DNA of 64,000 nt from Xanthomonas translucens pv. cerealis (GTDB lineage: Bacteria > Pseudomonadota > Gammaproteobacteria > Xanthomonadales > Xanthomonadaceae). The notes below the pieces were generated by a model, which was not told the origin of the DNA, made no database searches, and worked only from the letters and a program-made list of their open reading frames with translations. Numbering within the stretch: the first letter of the stretch is position 1; every line of letters starts with the position of its first letter. Of the stretch, positions 1-9,133 are shown piece by piece. The stretch is from the NCBI RefSeq assembly GCF_006838285.1, contig NZ_CP038228.1, positions 2,604,001 through 2,668,000 of the forward strand. The letters are read 5' to 3'. The position numbers were made by a program, and so were the translations under genes.

Positions 1-48
1 GACTTGGGACTTGGGACTTGGGACTTGGGACTTGGGACTTGGGACTCG
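1..48. repeat. Tandem heptamer repeat (GACTTGG)n
   Basis: About six and a half head-to-tail copies of GACTTGG, the last one drifting to GACTCGG. The same family of G-rich heptamers (GGGAATC, GGGACTC, GGGACCC) appears between several other genes in the window, always intergenic or at gene ends. The window edge cuts the array, so its full length is unknown. Confidence 0.9.
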
Positions 49-109
49 GAAAAGCATACGGCAGATCGCCGTGGTCGCTGCCATGGGGCGGCGATGCCGT
101 TTCCGGCGC

Positions 110-604
110 TCAGACGCGCGGCCAGCGGCAGAACGGATGCGAGGCCAGCGCCAGGTTGTAGTAGCGCGCATCCTCGGTGACTTCGGCGCCGATCCAGTCG
201 GGCTTGGCGAAGGCCTCGTCGGCGCTGTCCAGCTCGATCTCGGCGACCACCAGCCCGGCGTTGTCGCCGAGGAACTCGTCCACTTCCCACAGATGGCCCT
301 GGTGCTGCACCAGATGCCGGCGCTTGTCGATCAGCCCGCCCACGCACAGCGCCAGCAGCGCGCGCGCATCGTCCAGCGGCAGCGGATATTCGAACTCCTG
401 GCGGGTGTGCCCAAGCGCGCGCGACTTCAGATTGAGGAACGCTGCCTCGCCCTGCAGGCGGACCCGCACCGACGCCTTCTGCGCGCCGCTGTCCATCGCC
501 GCCTGGTCGTTGATATAGCCCTGCGCCATCGGGATCACCCGCTGCGCCGTGGCGCGCCAGCCGTCGCCGGTGACGAGGAATTTGCGTTCGATTTCGATGG
601 CCAT
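110..604 (-). CDS. CYTH domain protein (inorganic triphosphatase / class IV adenylate cyclase-like)
   Basis: A 164-residue protein opening with AIEIERKFLV, the ExExK signature of the CYTH fold, in which acidic and basic residues line a beta-tunnel that binds metal-triphosphate. Stand-alone bacterial members of this size usually hydrolyse inorganic tripolyphosphate; adenylate cyclase activity is known for only a few. Further charged strands (RVRLQGEAAF, EVDEFLGD, VAEIELDSADEAF) fit the fold. It lies downstream of rlmD on the same strand after a spacer with GGGAATC-type repeats. The family call is firm, the substrate is inferred. Confidence 0.85.
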   Translation of the reverse strand: MAIEIERKFLVTGDGWRATAQRVIPMAQGYINDQAAMDSGAQKASVRVRLQGEAAFLNLKSRALGHTRQEFEYPLPLDDARALLALCVGGLIDKRRHLVQHQGHLWEVDEFLGDNAGLVVAEIELDSADEAFAKPDWIGAEVTEDARYYNLALASHPFCRWPRV

Positions 605-675
605 GGGACTAGGGAATCAGGAAAGGAGAATGGGAAAAGCATAAGCCAACGCGCAGACGCCGCTGTTACCACTCC

Positions 676-2028
676 CTATTCCCCATTCCCGATTCCCGGC
701 TTCTCAAACACCGCAATGCTCTCCACATGCGCCGTATGCGGAAACATGTCCATCGCGCCAGCCGCCTTCAACACGAAGCCCTGTTCGTTGACCAGGTAGC
801 CGGCATCGCGCGCCAGCGAGCCGGGGTGGCAGCTGACGTAGACGATGCGCTGGAACGTCTCCAGCGGCAGCTGCCGCAACACCTCGATCGCGCCGGAGCG
901 CGGCGGGTCGAGCAGCAGCTTGTCGAAGCCCTGCTGCATCCACGGCGCCTGGCCCTGGTCCTGGGTCAGGTCGGCGGCAAAGAACTGCGCGTTGTCCAGG
1001 CCATTGCGCTGCGCGTTGTCGCGCGCCCGCGCCACCAGTCCCGCGTCGCCTTCCACGCCCACCACCTCGCGCACCTTACGCGCCAGCGGCAGGGTGAAAT
1101 TGCCCAGCCCGCAGAACAGGTCGAGCACGCGATCGCCAGGGTGCGCGTCGAGCAGCGCCAGCGCGTGCGCGATCATCTTCTGATTGAGCGAGGCGTTGAC
1201 CTGGATGAAGTCCAGCGGCCGGAACGCCAGCTCCACGTCCCATTGCGGCAGCCGGAACGATAGCGCCACGTCCTGCGGGTACAGCGGATGCACGCTGTCC
1301 ACGCCGCCGGGCTGCAGGAAGATGGCGAACTCGTGGGCCTGGGCGAACGCCACCAGCGCGTCCTGGTCGCGCGCGCTGAGCGGCTGCATGTGGCGGAAGG
1401 TCAGCGCCACGGTGTCGTCGCCGGCGATGAACTCGATCTGCGGAATGTCGCGCTTGCCGTCCAGGCGCTCGACCAGCTCGGCCAGCGCGCTCACCTTGAA
1501 GCCGATCTGCGGAATCACCGTGTGGCACACCGACAGGTCGGCGACGAAGCGCGGGTCCTGCTCGCGGAAGCCGACCAGGGTCTTGTCCTTCTTCTCCACC
1601 CGGCGCACCGAGAAACGGCCCTTGCGCCGGTAGCCCCATGACGCACCGGACAGCGCCGGCAGCACAGTGTGCGGGGTCACATGGCCGATCCGCTCCAGGT
1701 TCTCGGTCAGCACCCGCTGCTTGGCCAGGATCTGCTGGTCCTCGGCCAGATGCTGCAGCACGCAGCCGGCGCAGACCCCGAAATGCGGGCAGCGCGGTTC
1801 GACCCGCTGCGGCGAGGCCTGCAGCACCTGCAGGGTGCGCGCCTCGTCGAAATGGCGGTTGTGCGCGGTGGGTTCGGCGAGGACCGTCTCGCCCGGCAGC
1901 GCGCCAGCGACGAAGGCGACCTTGCCGCCCTCGCCCTCGCGGCGGGCGACGCCGCGGCCATCGTGGCTCAGGTCGTCGATCCGGGTCTGGAACGGGGTGC
2001 GGTCTAGGCGTTTTCTGGATCGGGCCAC
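676..2028 (-). CDS. rlmD: 23S rRNA (uracil-1939-C5)-methyltransferase
   Basis: RNA m5U methyltransferase of the RumA/RlmD type. I place the start at the GTG at 2028 (VARSRKRLDRTPF), giving 450 residues; the longer open frame upstream has Arg/Pro-rich non-coding composition. An N-terminal TRAM-like segment is followed by the 4Fe-4S motif CPHFGVCAGC (C-x5-C-x2-C), the SAM-binding motif DLFCGLGNFTLPLA, the DPPRSG motif and the catalytic-loop cysteine in YVSCHPGSLARD. It modifies U1939 of 23S rRNA using SAM. Its start region is separated from the next gene by about 290 bases. Confidence 0.93.
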   Translation of the reverse strand: MARSRKRLDRTPFQTRIDDLSHDGRGVARREGEGGKVAFVAGALPGETVLAEPTAHNRHFDEARTLQVLQASPQRVEPRCPHFGVCAGCVLQHLAEDQQILAKQRVLTENLERIGHVTPHTVLPALSGASWGYRRKGRFSVRRVEKKDKTLVGFREQDPRFVADLSVCHTVIPQIGFKVSALAELVERLDGKRDIPQIEFIAGDDTVALTFRHMQPLSARDQDALVAFAQAHEFAIFLQPGGVDSVHPLYPQDVALSFRLPQWDVELAFRPLDFIQVNASLNQKMIAHALALLDAHPGDRVLDLFCGLGNFTLPLARKVREVVGVEGDAGLVARARDNAQRNGLDNAQFFAADLTQDQGQAPWMQQGFDKLLLDPPRSGAIEVLRQLPLETFQRIVYVSCHPGSLARDAGYLVNEQGFVLKAAGAMDMFPHTAHVESIAVFEKPGIGNGE

Positions 2029-2314
2029 GTGGCGGCAGGCTGCGGGCGGAAAAGGGCGGCTATTGTCGCAGATGCGCCAGGGCCTGCCGATGCGCCGGGA
2101 GCGGCCGTGCCGTGCCTGGGCGCTTGCGCCGACACGGGCCGCGCAAGCGCCCGGGCGCGGCGCTTCGGGTTGCCCTGGCATGCGCCGATCCGGCCATCGG
2201 CTCCCGGCGGCTGGCCCGGGACACCCGCTTGCGGACGCGGCGGCGGCGGCGCAAAGTGATGCGACGCATCGTCGCAGCCGCTAAGATGCGCCCAGGCCGC
2301 ATGGAGGCATAAGG

Positions 2315-3025
2315 ATGGCATCGACCCAGGACCCTGTGACGCGACTTTTGCTGGTCGAGGACGACCCGATCAGTCGCACGTTTTTGCAAGTGACGCTGCA
2401 ATCCCTGCCCGCGCAGGTCGATCTGGCAGACACCGTCGCTTCCGCGCTGACCAGTGCGCAGGCGCAGGAACACGACCTGTGGCTGATCGACGCCAACCTG
2501 CCCGACGGCAATGGCGCCGACCTGCTGCAGCGCCTGCAGCGGCAACGCCCCGGCACCCTGGCGCTGGCGCACACCGCCGATGCCAGCAGCGCGGTGCGCG
2601 ACCACCTGCTCGGCGCCGGTTTCGCCGAAGTGCTGCTGAAACCGCTCAGTCCCGAACGCCTGCTGCAGGCGGTGCGCCGCTTGCTGGCGCGTGGCCGCGT
2701 CGGCACCGCGCCGGGTGCGGTGGAGGCGGCGGTGGACTGGGACGAGACCACGGCACTGGTCGCGCTCAACGGCGAGCGCTCGCACCTGATCGCGCTGCGC
2801 GAACTGTTCCTGGCCGAATTGCCCGGCACCCGCGACGCGGTCGCCTCGGCGCTGCAGCTCAGCGACGAACAGGCGGTGCGCAACCACCTGCACCGGCTAC
2901 AGGCCAGCTGCGGCTTCGTCGGCGCCGCCCGGCTGGCGCGCGCGGTACGCCAGCTGCAAGGCGACCCGGCGTCGTCGCAGGCGCGCAGCCAGTTCAGCGA
3001 GGCGGTGGCGGCGTTGTTGCATTGA
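2315..3025 (+). CDS. Response regulator receiver - Hpt domain protein
   Basis: A 236-residue two-domain phosphorelay protein. The receiver (about 8-125) has the acidic pair in LLLVEDDPIS, the phosphoacceptor Asp in LIDANLPDGNG and the conserved Lys in LLKPLSPERL. The C-terminal part (about 150-236) is an Hpt-like four-helix bundle with the candidate phospho-His in NHLHRLQASCG. There is no DNA-binding or enzymatic output, so it probably acts as a phosphate shuttle or sink within a larger relay; no kinase gene is adjacent. A purine-rich GGAGGCATAAGG precedes the ATG. Confidence 0.82.
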   Translation: MASTQDPVTRLLLVEDDPISRTFLQVTLQSLPAQVDLADTVASALTSAQAQEHDLWLIDANLPDGNGADLLQRLQRQRPGTLALAHTADASSAVRDHLLGAGFAEVLLKPLSPERLLQAVRRLLARGRVGTAPGAVEAAVDWDETTALVALNGERSHLIALRELFLAELPGTRDAVASALQLSDEQAVRNHLHRLQASCGFVGAARLARAVRQLQGDPASSQARSQFSEAVAALLH

Positions 3026-3162
3026 GGCCGGGACCGGGGATCGGGGACCCGGAACAGCCGGCGCCGCTTTGCCATATGCAATCCGGCACTGGTAAATCGC
3101 GGCAGCTTCGTTGCGTTGAAACGGGGACCGACGCCAGGTCCAGAGGGCCAAGCTCCATCCGC

Positions 3163-4044
3163 TCAGTCCCGCATGGCGCCGTCGACGGACTCCGCAGTTC
3201 CGGGTCCCTGGTCCCCGGTCCCCGATCCTGACTCCGCTGTTCCGAGTCCCCAGTCCCCGGTCCCTGGTCCCGACTCCGCTATTCCGGGTCCCCAGTCCCC
3301 GGTCCCTGATCCCGACGTAAACCGGCCCGCCCGCGCCAGATCCTCCAGCATCTCCCACGACTTCAGGCCGCGCCCGCCGAGGTGGTGCATCAACACCACG
3401 CGCATGCCGCGGCGCAGGCCGGGCAAGTCTTCGGCCACCGGCATTTCGTCGGCGGCCAGCGCCAGCAGCGCGCGGCCGGTGGCCATGCCGCTGCGCTGGT
3501 CGTGGCCGCGGTCGCTGAGCAGGCGGCGCGGGCCGTGTTCGGCGTCCAGCACGTAGCGCGCAGCGGGGTCGATCGGCTCACCGTCGCCGTCGTGGCGCAG
3601 ATCGAACCCCACGCCCAGCGCGTCCAGCAGGTCGCGCTCGAAACAGCGCAGCGTCCACGCCAGCGGCGCCTCCGCGCCCAGCCGCGCGCGCACCCGCGCG
3701 TAGGCCAGGTACAAGTCCGGCGCAGGATCGTCGCGCGGCGCCAGGCGCAGGGTCAGTTCGTTGATGTAGAAGCCGGCGAGCATGCCGTCGCCGCTCAGGC
3801 GCGGCGCCGTGTCCACCGCCTCGGCCGCACGCAGCTGGGCCAGCTCGCCGCGGCGCTGCGCGCTGAAGCGGATCGACTGCAGCGGCTGCAGCGCGGCGCG
3901 CAGCGGCTGCTTCTTCGGCCCCTGCACGCCCCGCGCAAGCACGCCCAGCCGGCCGTACTGCACGCTCAGCACTTCGACCAGCAGGCTGGTTTCGCGCCAG
4001 GGGCGCGCGTGCAGGACGAAGGCGGGTTCGTGTTCTATGAGCAT
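3163..4044 (-). CDS. recO: DNA repair protein RecO with repeat-encoded C-terminal tail
   Basis: RecO of the RecFOR pathway loads RecA on SSB-coated gaps. The N-terminus ([20 protein letters not shown]) is the typical OB-fold start, followed by the helical C-terminal domain ending near RFTSG. The roughly 45 terminal residues are not RecO: they read out three 42-bp repeats as 14-residue units of the type [12 protein letters not shown]. The normal stop therefore appears to have been lost into a repeat array. Last gene of the lepA-to-recO block, after a 219-bp repeat-bearing gap from era. Confidence 0.93.
   Translation of the reverse strand: MLIEHEPAFVLHARPWRETSLLVEVLSVQYGRLGVLARGVQGPKKQPLRAALQPLQSIRFSAQRRGELAQLRAAEAVDTAPRLSGDGMLAGFYINELTLRLAPRDDPAPDLYLAYARVRARLGAEAPLAWTLRCFERDLLDALGVGFDLRHDGDGEPIDPAARYVLDAEHGPRRLLSDRGHDQRSGMATGRALLALAADEMPVAEDLPGLRRGMRVVLMHHLGGRGLKSWEMLEDLARAGRFTSGSGTGDWGPGIAESGPGTGDWGLGTAESGSGTGDQGPGTAESVDGAMRD
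3189..3314. repeat. Three 42-bp tandem repeats inside the 3' end of recO
   Basis: Copies run 3189-3230, 3231-3272 and 3273-3314; each begins ACTCCGC and contains the GGTCCC/AGTCCCC heptamer theme. Because 42 is divisible by three, they encode a periodic Gly-rich tail on RecO. Copies differ at a few bases, so the array is not brand new. Confidence 0.9.
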
Positions 4045-4263
4045 GCGTGGAGTCGGGACCGGAGACCGGGGACCCGGGACCCGGGAAAAGCCAAGGCAAA
4101 AGCAGGGCCTATGTGCTGAAGAAGCACGCGTTTCGACTCGATCAATTCAAGCGCCGCGATGCTGGTAGAGAGTTCGATCATCAAAACATGCCCCGCATCG
4201 CCGTCCCTCACACCGCCGCGTCGCTTTTCCCGGGCCCCCGGTCCCCGGTCCCTGGTCCCGGCT
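4045..4263. repeat. era-recO spacer carrying G/C-rich heptamer repeats
   Basis: Two clusters flank this 219-bp gap: GGGACC/GGGACCC units near 4056-4085 and the complementary GGTCCC units near 4232-4260. The clusters are inverted with respect to each other and could pair in a transcript. No gene is visible between them. Confidence 0.6.
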
Positions 4264-5166
4264 TCATTCCCCGTACCCGAACGCCTTCAGCGCCGCCTCG
4301 TCGTCCGACCAGCCCTCGCGCACGCGCACCCAAGTCTCCAGGAACACCTTGGCGCCGAACAGGCGCTCCATCTGCTGCCGGGCCTTGGCGCCGATGTCCT
4401 TCAGGCGGGTGCCGCCCTTGCCGATCACGATCGCCTTCTGGCCCTCGCGCTCGACCCAGATCACCGCGCCGATGCGCAGCAAGGCGCCGTCCTCGGCGAA
4501 GCGCTCGATCTCAACCGTGGTCGCGTACGGCAGCTCTTCACCGAGCTGGCGCATCAGTTGCTCGCGCACCAGTTCGCCGGCCAGGAAGCGCTGGCTGCGG
4601 TCGGTGATCTCGTCCTCGCCGAACATCGCCGGCGCTTCCGGCACCAGCGCCAGCAGGTCGCGCACCAGCGCTTCCAGGCCCTTGCGCTTGAGCGCGGAGA
4701 TCGGGTGCACCGCAGCGAAGCTGCGGCCGTCGCTGACCTGCTGCAGGAACGGCAGCAGCGCGGTCTTGTCCTTGAGCCGGTCGACCTTGTTCACCACCAG
4801 CACCACCGGAATGCCGGAATCGCTGAGCACCTTGAACGCCAGCGTGTCCTCGTCGTCCCAGCGCCCGGCCTCGATCACCAGCAGGCCGGCGTCCACACCT
4901 TCCAGCGAGCCGCGCGCGGCGCGGTTCATGACCCGGTTCATCGCGCGCTTCTGCTCGCGGTGCAGGCCGGGGGTGTCGACCAGCACCAACTGCCCTTCCG
5001 GGAAGCTGGCGATGCCCAGCAAGCGGTGCCGGGTGGTCTGCGGGCGGTTGGAGACGATGCTGACCTTGGCGCCCACCAGGGCGTTGGTCAGGGTGGACTT
5101 GCCCACGTTGGGGCGGCCGATCACGGCCACGCTGCCGCTGCGGTAGGGAGACGCTTGCTCGTTCAC
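4264..5166 (-). CDS. era: GTPase Era
   Basis: Essential ribosome-assembly GTPase that binds the 3' end of 16S rRNA. With a GTG start at 5166 the protein has 300 residues ([19 protein letters not shown]). G1 is [10 protein letters not shown]3 is DTPGLH, G4 is NKVD, and the C-terminal KH domain contains VIGKGG. The start overlaps the rnc stop as GTGA, so translation is probably coupled. Order rnc-era-recO is the classic arrangement. Confidence 0.95.
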   Translation of the reverse strand: MNEQASPYRSGSVAVIGRPNVGKSTLTNALVGAKVSIVSNRPQTTRHRLLGIASFPEGQLVLVDTPGLHREQKRAMNRVMNRAARGSLEGVDAGLLVIEAGRWDDEDTLAFKVLSDSGIPVVLVVNKVDRLKDKTALLPFLQQVSDGRSFAAVHPISALKRKGLEALVRDLLALVPEAPAMFGEDEITDRSQRFLAGELVREQLMRQLGEELPYATTVEIERFAEDGALLRIGAVIWVEREGQKAIVIGKGGTRLKDIGAKARQQMERLFGAKVFLETWVRVREGWSDDEAALKAFGYGE

Positions 5167-5843
5167 TTGCTCGAATCCAGTTGCTCGATGGCGGCGGCGG
5201 CGGCCTGTTGTTCGGCCAGCCGTCGCGAGGTGCCCTCGCCCTCGGTGACGAGGGCAGGCTCGGCGAGTACGCAGCGTACCCGGAATAGCTTGGCGTGTTC
5301 GTCGCCGGTTTCGCTGGTCAGTTCGTACGCCGGCAGCGCCCGCTGCCGGGCCTGTAGCCATTCCTGCAGGCGGGTCTTGGCGTCCTTCTCCGGCTTGCCT
5401 ACCGGCAGTGCGGCCAGCGCCGTCTCGAACCAGGGCAGGATGACCGCACGGCAGGCCTCGAATCCGGCATCCAGATAGATCGCCGCGACCACCGCCTCGA
5501 CCGCGTCGGCCAGGATCGAATCGCGGCGATGCCCGCCGGACTTCATCTCGCCCGGCCCCAGGGTCAGCCGCTCGCCCAGTTCCAGCTGGCGGCCGATGGT
5601 GGCCAGCGAGGCCTCGCGCACCAGTTCTGCGCGGGCGCGGGTCAGCGCGCCTTCGTCGGCCTTGGGCCAGCGCCGGTACAGCGCCTCGGCGATCAGCTGG
5701 TTGACGATGCTGTCGCCGAGGAATTCCAGCCGCTCGTTGTGCGGTGCACCGGCGCTGCGATGGGTCAGCGCCTGCGCCAGCAGCTGCGGGTCGGCGAAGC
5801 GGTGACCGATGCGGTCGCCGCGCAGGATCGTTTTACTCGCCAC
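5163..5843 (-). CDS. rnc: Ribonuclease III
   Basis: Double-strand-specific endoribonuclease for rRNA and mRNA processing, 226 residues. The catalytic signature is [12 protein letters not shown], the second acidic cluster is [15 protein letters not shown], and a dsRNA-binding domain occupies roughly 155-226. Its start overlaps the end of the DUF4845 gene by 11 bases and its stop overlaps the era start, consistent with one polycistronic message. Confidence 0.96.
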   Translation of the reverse strand: MASKTILRGDRIGHRFADPQLLAQALTHRSAGAPHNERLEFLGDSIVNQLIAEALYRRWPKADEGALTRARAELVREASLATIGRQLELGERLTLGPGEMKSGGHRRDSILADAVEAVVAAIYLDAGFEACRAVILPWFETALAALPVGKPEKDAKTRLQEWLQARQRALPAYELTSETGDEHAKLFRVRCVLAEPALVTEGEGTSRRLAEQQAAAAAIEQLDSSK

Positions 5844-6210
5844 CGCGCGTCGTCAGGTCCTGGGTGATGTCGAACTTGCCGACCACGTCCAGGTTGGCGA
5901 CCAGCGGCTTGCGCACTTCGTAGGCCACATGCATCTTCCAGCCCGAATCCATGCGCTCGAACTTGACGTCGTCCGGCTTCACGTTGTCCGAGTTGTTGAT
6001 ATCCAGACGGCGGAACAACAGCGTCTTGGCTTGCGCCGGATCCATCTCGGCACTGCCCGGTTCGGCGGCCAGGCCCTTCATCGCCGAGCGCACCGCGTAG
6101 TACTCCATGTACATCGGAAACAGCTTCATGCCGATGTAGGCGAAGAAACCGACCACCGCCAGCACGATCACGAACGAGGTCAAGGTCATGCCACTTTGCT
6201 GGTGCTTCAT
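5833..6210 (-). CDS. DUF4845 family membrane protein
   Basis: A 125-residue protein starting [17 protein letters not shown], with a pilin-like or single-anchor hydrophobic segment at about 8-28 and a soluble remainder. The gene is commonly found between lepB and rnc in gammaproteobacteria; its function is unknown. I chose the ATG at 6210 because GGGAAGCG precedes it and the longer frame runs into the lepB end. Confidence 0.88.
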   Translation of the reverse strand: MKHQQSGMTLTSFVIVLAVVGFFAYIGMKLFPMYMEYYAVRSAMKGLAAEPGSAEMDPAQAKTLLFRRLDINNSDNVKPDDVKFERMDSGWKMHVAYEVRKPLVANLDVVGKFDITQDLTTRGGE

Positions 6211-6233
6211 CGCGCTTCCCTTTACGCCAGACA

Positions 6234-7034
6234 TCACTGGATACCGGTCCCGATCCGCGAGGGATCGAAACTGCCGCTGCAGAACCAGCCTTCGCAATTG
6301 AGCCAGACCAGGAACGCCTTGCCGCGCAGATTCTCCTCGGGCAGGAAGTGGGTCTGGGTCCAGAAGCGGCTGTCCTCGCTATTGTCGCGATTGTCGCCCA
6401 TCACGAAATACTGGCCTGGCGGCACCACCCAGTCGCCCTGGCCTGCAGGATTGTTGCGGTCAAGCCACTCCAGTTCGGTGTGGGTGCGGCCCGGCAGGTA
6501 TTCGGTGAGCAGCGTGGAACCGGTCATCTCCGCGCCCTTGCCCTTGCCGACGTACTCGCCGCGGACCTGATACTTCATCGGCGTACCGTTGATGTACAGG
6601 GTATCGCCGTGGAAGCCGATGCGGTCGCCGGGCAGGCCGATGACGCGCTTGATCCAGTTCTCGTCGGGCTTGTGCGGCGGCTTGAACACCACCACGTCGC
6701 CGCGCTTGGGCTCGCTGGTCGGGATCACCTTCTGATTGGTGATCGGCAGGCGGAAGCCGTAGGCGAACTTGTTGACCAGGATGAAATCGCCGACCAGCAG
6801 GTTCGGCATCATCGAGCTGGACGGAATCTTGTACGGCTCGGCGATGAAACTGCGCAGGATCAGCACCACCGCCAGCACCGGGAAGAACGCCCGCGAGTAA
6901 TCGACGAGCACCGGCTCGGTATCCAGCAGGCCGGCGCGCGCGGCGCGGCGCTTGGCGAACAACAACTTGTCCAGCAACCAGACGATGCCGGTGGCGAAAG
7001 TCAGGACCACCAGCGCGATTTCAAACCATTTCAT
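6234..7034 (-). CDS. lepB: Signal peptidase I
   Basis: Membrane serine protease that removes Sec and Tat signal peptides, 266 residues. There are N-terminal membrane segments at about 4-20 and 53-70, the nucleophile Ser in PSSSMMPNL, the general-base Lys in PKRGDVVVFK, and the family motif GDNRDNSEDSRFW. It sits between lepA and DUF4845 in the usual order. Confidence 0.96.
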   Translation of the reverse strand: MKWFEIALVVLTFATGIVWLLDKLLFAKRRAARAGLLDTEPVLVDYSRAFFPVLAVVLILRSFIAEPYKIPSSSMMPNLLVGDFILVNKFAYGFRLPITNQKVIPTSEPKRGDVVVFKPPHKPDENWIKRVIGLPGDRIGFHGDTLYINGTPMKYQVRGEYVGKGKGAEMTGSTLLTEYLPGRTHTELEWLDRNNPAGQGDWVVPPGQYFVMGDNRDNSEDSRFWTQTHFLPEENLRGKAFLVWLNCEGWFCSGSFDPSRIGTGIQ

Positions 7035-7128
7035 TCTTGTTCCTTCGGAATGGGAATCGGGAATCGGCCATGGGGAATCGGAAAGGCAAGAGCGCCCGCT
7101 CTTCCCATTCCCTGTTCGCCATTCCCAG
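7035..7128. repeat. lepA-lepB spacer with GGGAATC repeats
   Basis: The 94-bp gap contains GGGAATCGGGAATCGG near 7049-7064 and complementary CCCATTCCC / GCCATTCCC motifs near 7104-7130, an inverted arrangement that could fold in the transcript. It belongs to the same heptamer family seen near 610-700 and 4050-4260. Confidence 0.6.
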
Positions 7129-8934
7129 CTACTTATCCATCTGCAGCACGGCCAGGAAGGCTTCCTGCGGGATCTCCACGCGGCCGACCTGCTTCATGCG
7201 CTTCTTGCCTTCCTTCTGTTTTTCCAGAAGTTTCTTCTTGCGCGACACGTCGCCACCATAACATTTGGCCAGCACGTTCTTGCGCATCGCCTTGACCGTG
7301 CTGCGCGAGATGATCTGCGCGCCCACCGCGGCCTGGATCGCCACGTCGAACATCTGCCGCGGGATCAGGTCCTTCATCTTCTCGCACAGCTCGCGGCCGC
7401 GCCGGTCGGCATGACTGCGATGCACGATGATCGACAACGCATCGACCTTGTCGCCGTTGATCAGCGTATCCACGCGCACGAACGGGCCGGCGTCGAAGCG
7501 CAGGAAGTGGTAGTCCAGCGAGGCGTAACCGCGCGATACCGATTTGAGCTTGTCGAAGAAATCCAGCACCACTTCGGCCATCGGCAGTTCGTAGCTGATC
7601 TGCACCTGGCTACCCAGGTAGTTGATGCCGATCTGGCTGCCGCGCTTTTCCTCGCACAGGGTGATGATATTGCCGACGTAGTCCGGCGGGGTCAGGATGT
7701 TGGCGCGGATGATCGGCTCGCGGATCTCTTCCACGTTGTTCAGCGGCGGCAGCTTGGACGGGTTGTCCATCGGAATCACGCTGCCGTCGGTCTTGAGCAC
7801 CTCGTAGACTACGGTTGGCGCGGTCGAGATCAGGTTGAGGTCGTACTCGCGCTCCAGCCGCTCCTGCACGATCTCCATGTGCAGCATGCCGAGGAAGCCG
7901 CAGCGGAAGCCGAAGCCCATCGCCTCGGAGCTTTCCGGCTCGAAGCGCAGCGCCGCGTCGTTGAGGCGCAGCTTGTCCAGCGCCTCGCGCAGGTCCGGGT
8001 AGTCCTCGGCATCGACCGGGAACAGGCCGGCGAACACGCGCGGCTGCATTTCCTGGAAACCGGGCAGCGCATGCGGCGCCGGGTCGGCGGCCAGGGTCAG
8101 GGTGTCGCCGACCGGCGCGCCGTGCACGTCCTTGATCGAGGCGTTGATCCAGCCGACCTCGCCGGCGCCCAGCGCGGTCAGTTCCTTGCGCTTGGGGGTG
8201 AACACGCCGACCTTGTCGACCAGGTGGGTGCGGCCGGTGGACATCACCAGGATCTTGCTGCCCGGCTTGATCTCGCCCTGCATCACCCGCACCAGCGAGA
8301 CCACGCCCAGATAGTTGTCGAACCACGAGTCGATGATCAGCGCCTGCAGCTTGTCGGTGTCGCGCGGCTTGGGCGGCGGGATGCGGTGCACGATCGCCTC
8401 CAGCACCAGGTCCACGTTGAAGCCAGTCTTGGCGCTGACCGCCACCGCGTCCTCGGCGTCGATGCCGATCACCGCCTCGATCTCGGCCTTGGCGCGGGCG
8501 ATGTCGGCGGTGGGCAGGTCGATCTTGTTGAGCACCGGCACCACTTCCAGGCCCTGCTCCACCGCGGTGTAGCAGTTGGCCACCGACTGCGCTTCCACGC
8601 CCTGCGCGGCATCCACCACCAGCAGCGCGCCCTCGCAGGCCGCCAGCGAGCGGCTGACTTCGTAAGAGAAGTCCACGTGGCCGGGGGTGTCGATGAAGTT
8701 TAGCTGGTAAACCTGCCCGTCCTTGGCCGTGTACGGCAAGGACACGGACTGGGCCTTGATGGTGATGCCGCGCTCGCGCTCGATCGGGTTGGAGTCGAGC
8801 ACCTGCGCTTCCATCTCGCGCGCCTGCAGGCCGCCACAGAGCTGGATGATGCGATCGGCCAGGGTCGATTTGCCATGGTCGACGTGGGCGATGATGGAGA
8901 AATTGCGGATGTTCCGCATCGAATCAGAGGACAT
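7129..8934 (-). CDS. lepA: Elongation factor 4 (LepA)
   Basis: Ribosome-binding translational GTPase of 601 residues. Motifs include [13 protein letters not shown] (G1), DTPGHVDF (G3) and NKIDLP (G4), followed by EF-G-like domains and the LepA-specific C-terminal domain (about 485-601, [17 protein letters not shown]). It heads the lepA-to-recO block and is separated from mucD by a strong hairpin. Confidence 0.97.
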   Translation of the reverse strand: MSSDSMRNIRNFSIIAHVDHGKSTLADRIIQLCGGLQAREMEAQVLDSNPIERERGITIKAQSVSLPYTAKDGQVYQLNFIDTPGHVDFSYEVSRSLAACEGALLVVDAAQGVEAQSVANCYTAVEQGLEVVPVLNKIDLPTADIARAKAEIEAVIGIDAEDAVAVSAKTGFNVDLVLEAIVHRIPPPKPRDTDKLQALIIDSWFDNYLGVVSLVRVMQGEIKPGSKILVMSTGRTHLVDKVGVFTPKRKELTALGAGEVGWINASIKDVHGAPVGDTLTLAADPAPHALPGFQEMQPRVFAGLFPVDAEDYPDLREALDKLRLNDAALRFEPESSEAMGFGFRCGFLGMLHMEIVQERLEREYDLNLISTAPTVVYEVLKTDGSVIPMDNPSKLPPLNNVEEIREPIIRANILTPPDYVGNIITLCEEKRGSQIGINYLGSQVQISYELPMAEVVLDFFDKLKSVSRGYASLDYHFLRFDAGPFVRVDTLINGDKVDALSIIVHRSHADRRGRELCEKMKDLIPRQMFDVAIQAAVGAQIISRSTVKAMRKNVLAKCYGGDVSRKKKLLEKQKEGKKRMKQVGRVEIPQEAFLAVLQMDK

Positions 8935-9073
8935 GAGGTGGGCGGCGGCCAGGACCGTCGTCAGGATAACGGTCCATTATCGCATGGCCGGAGGGAGCCA
9001 GGCGCCCCGGCTGCGGCACACGGATGGCAACGGCCGCGCGGGCACCGTTTCGGGAAACAAACCCGAATGAAAT

Positions 9074-9113
9074 CAATGGCGCCCAGCGAATCTGGGTTCG
9101 CTGGGCGCCATTG
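9074..9113 (-). terminator. Long perfect hairpin after mucD
   Basis: A 17-bp perfect stem (CAATGGCGCCCAGCGAA and its complement) with a 6-base loop lies 20 bases past the mucD stop. It is followed on the minus strand by a weakly T-rich stretch. It probably ends or attenuates the rpoE-rseA-mucD message before lepA. Confidence 0.75.
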
Positions 9114-9133
9114 GCAGTGCGTCGAGCGAGCGC

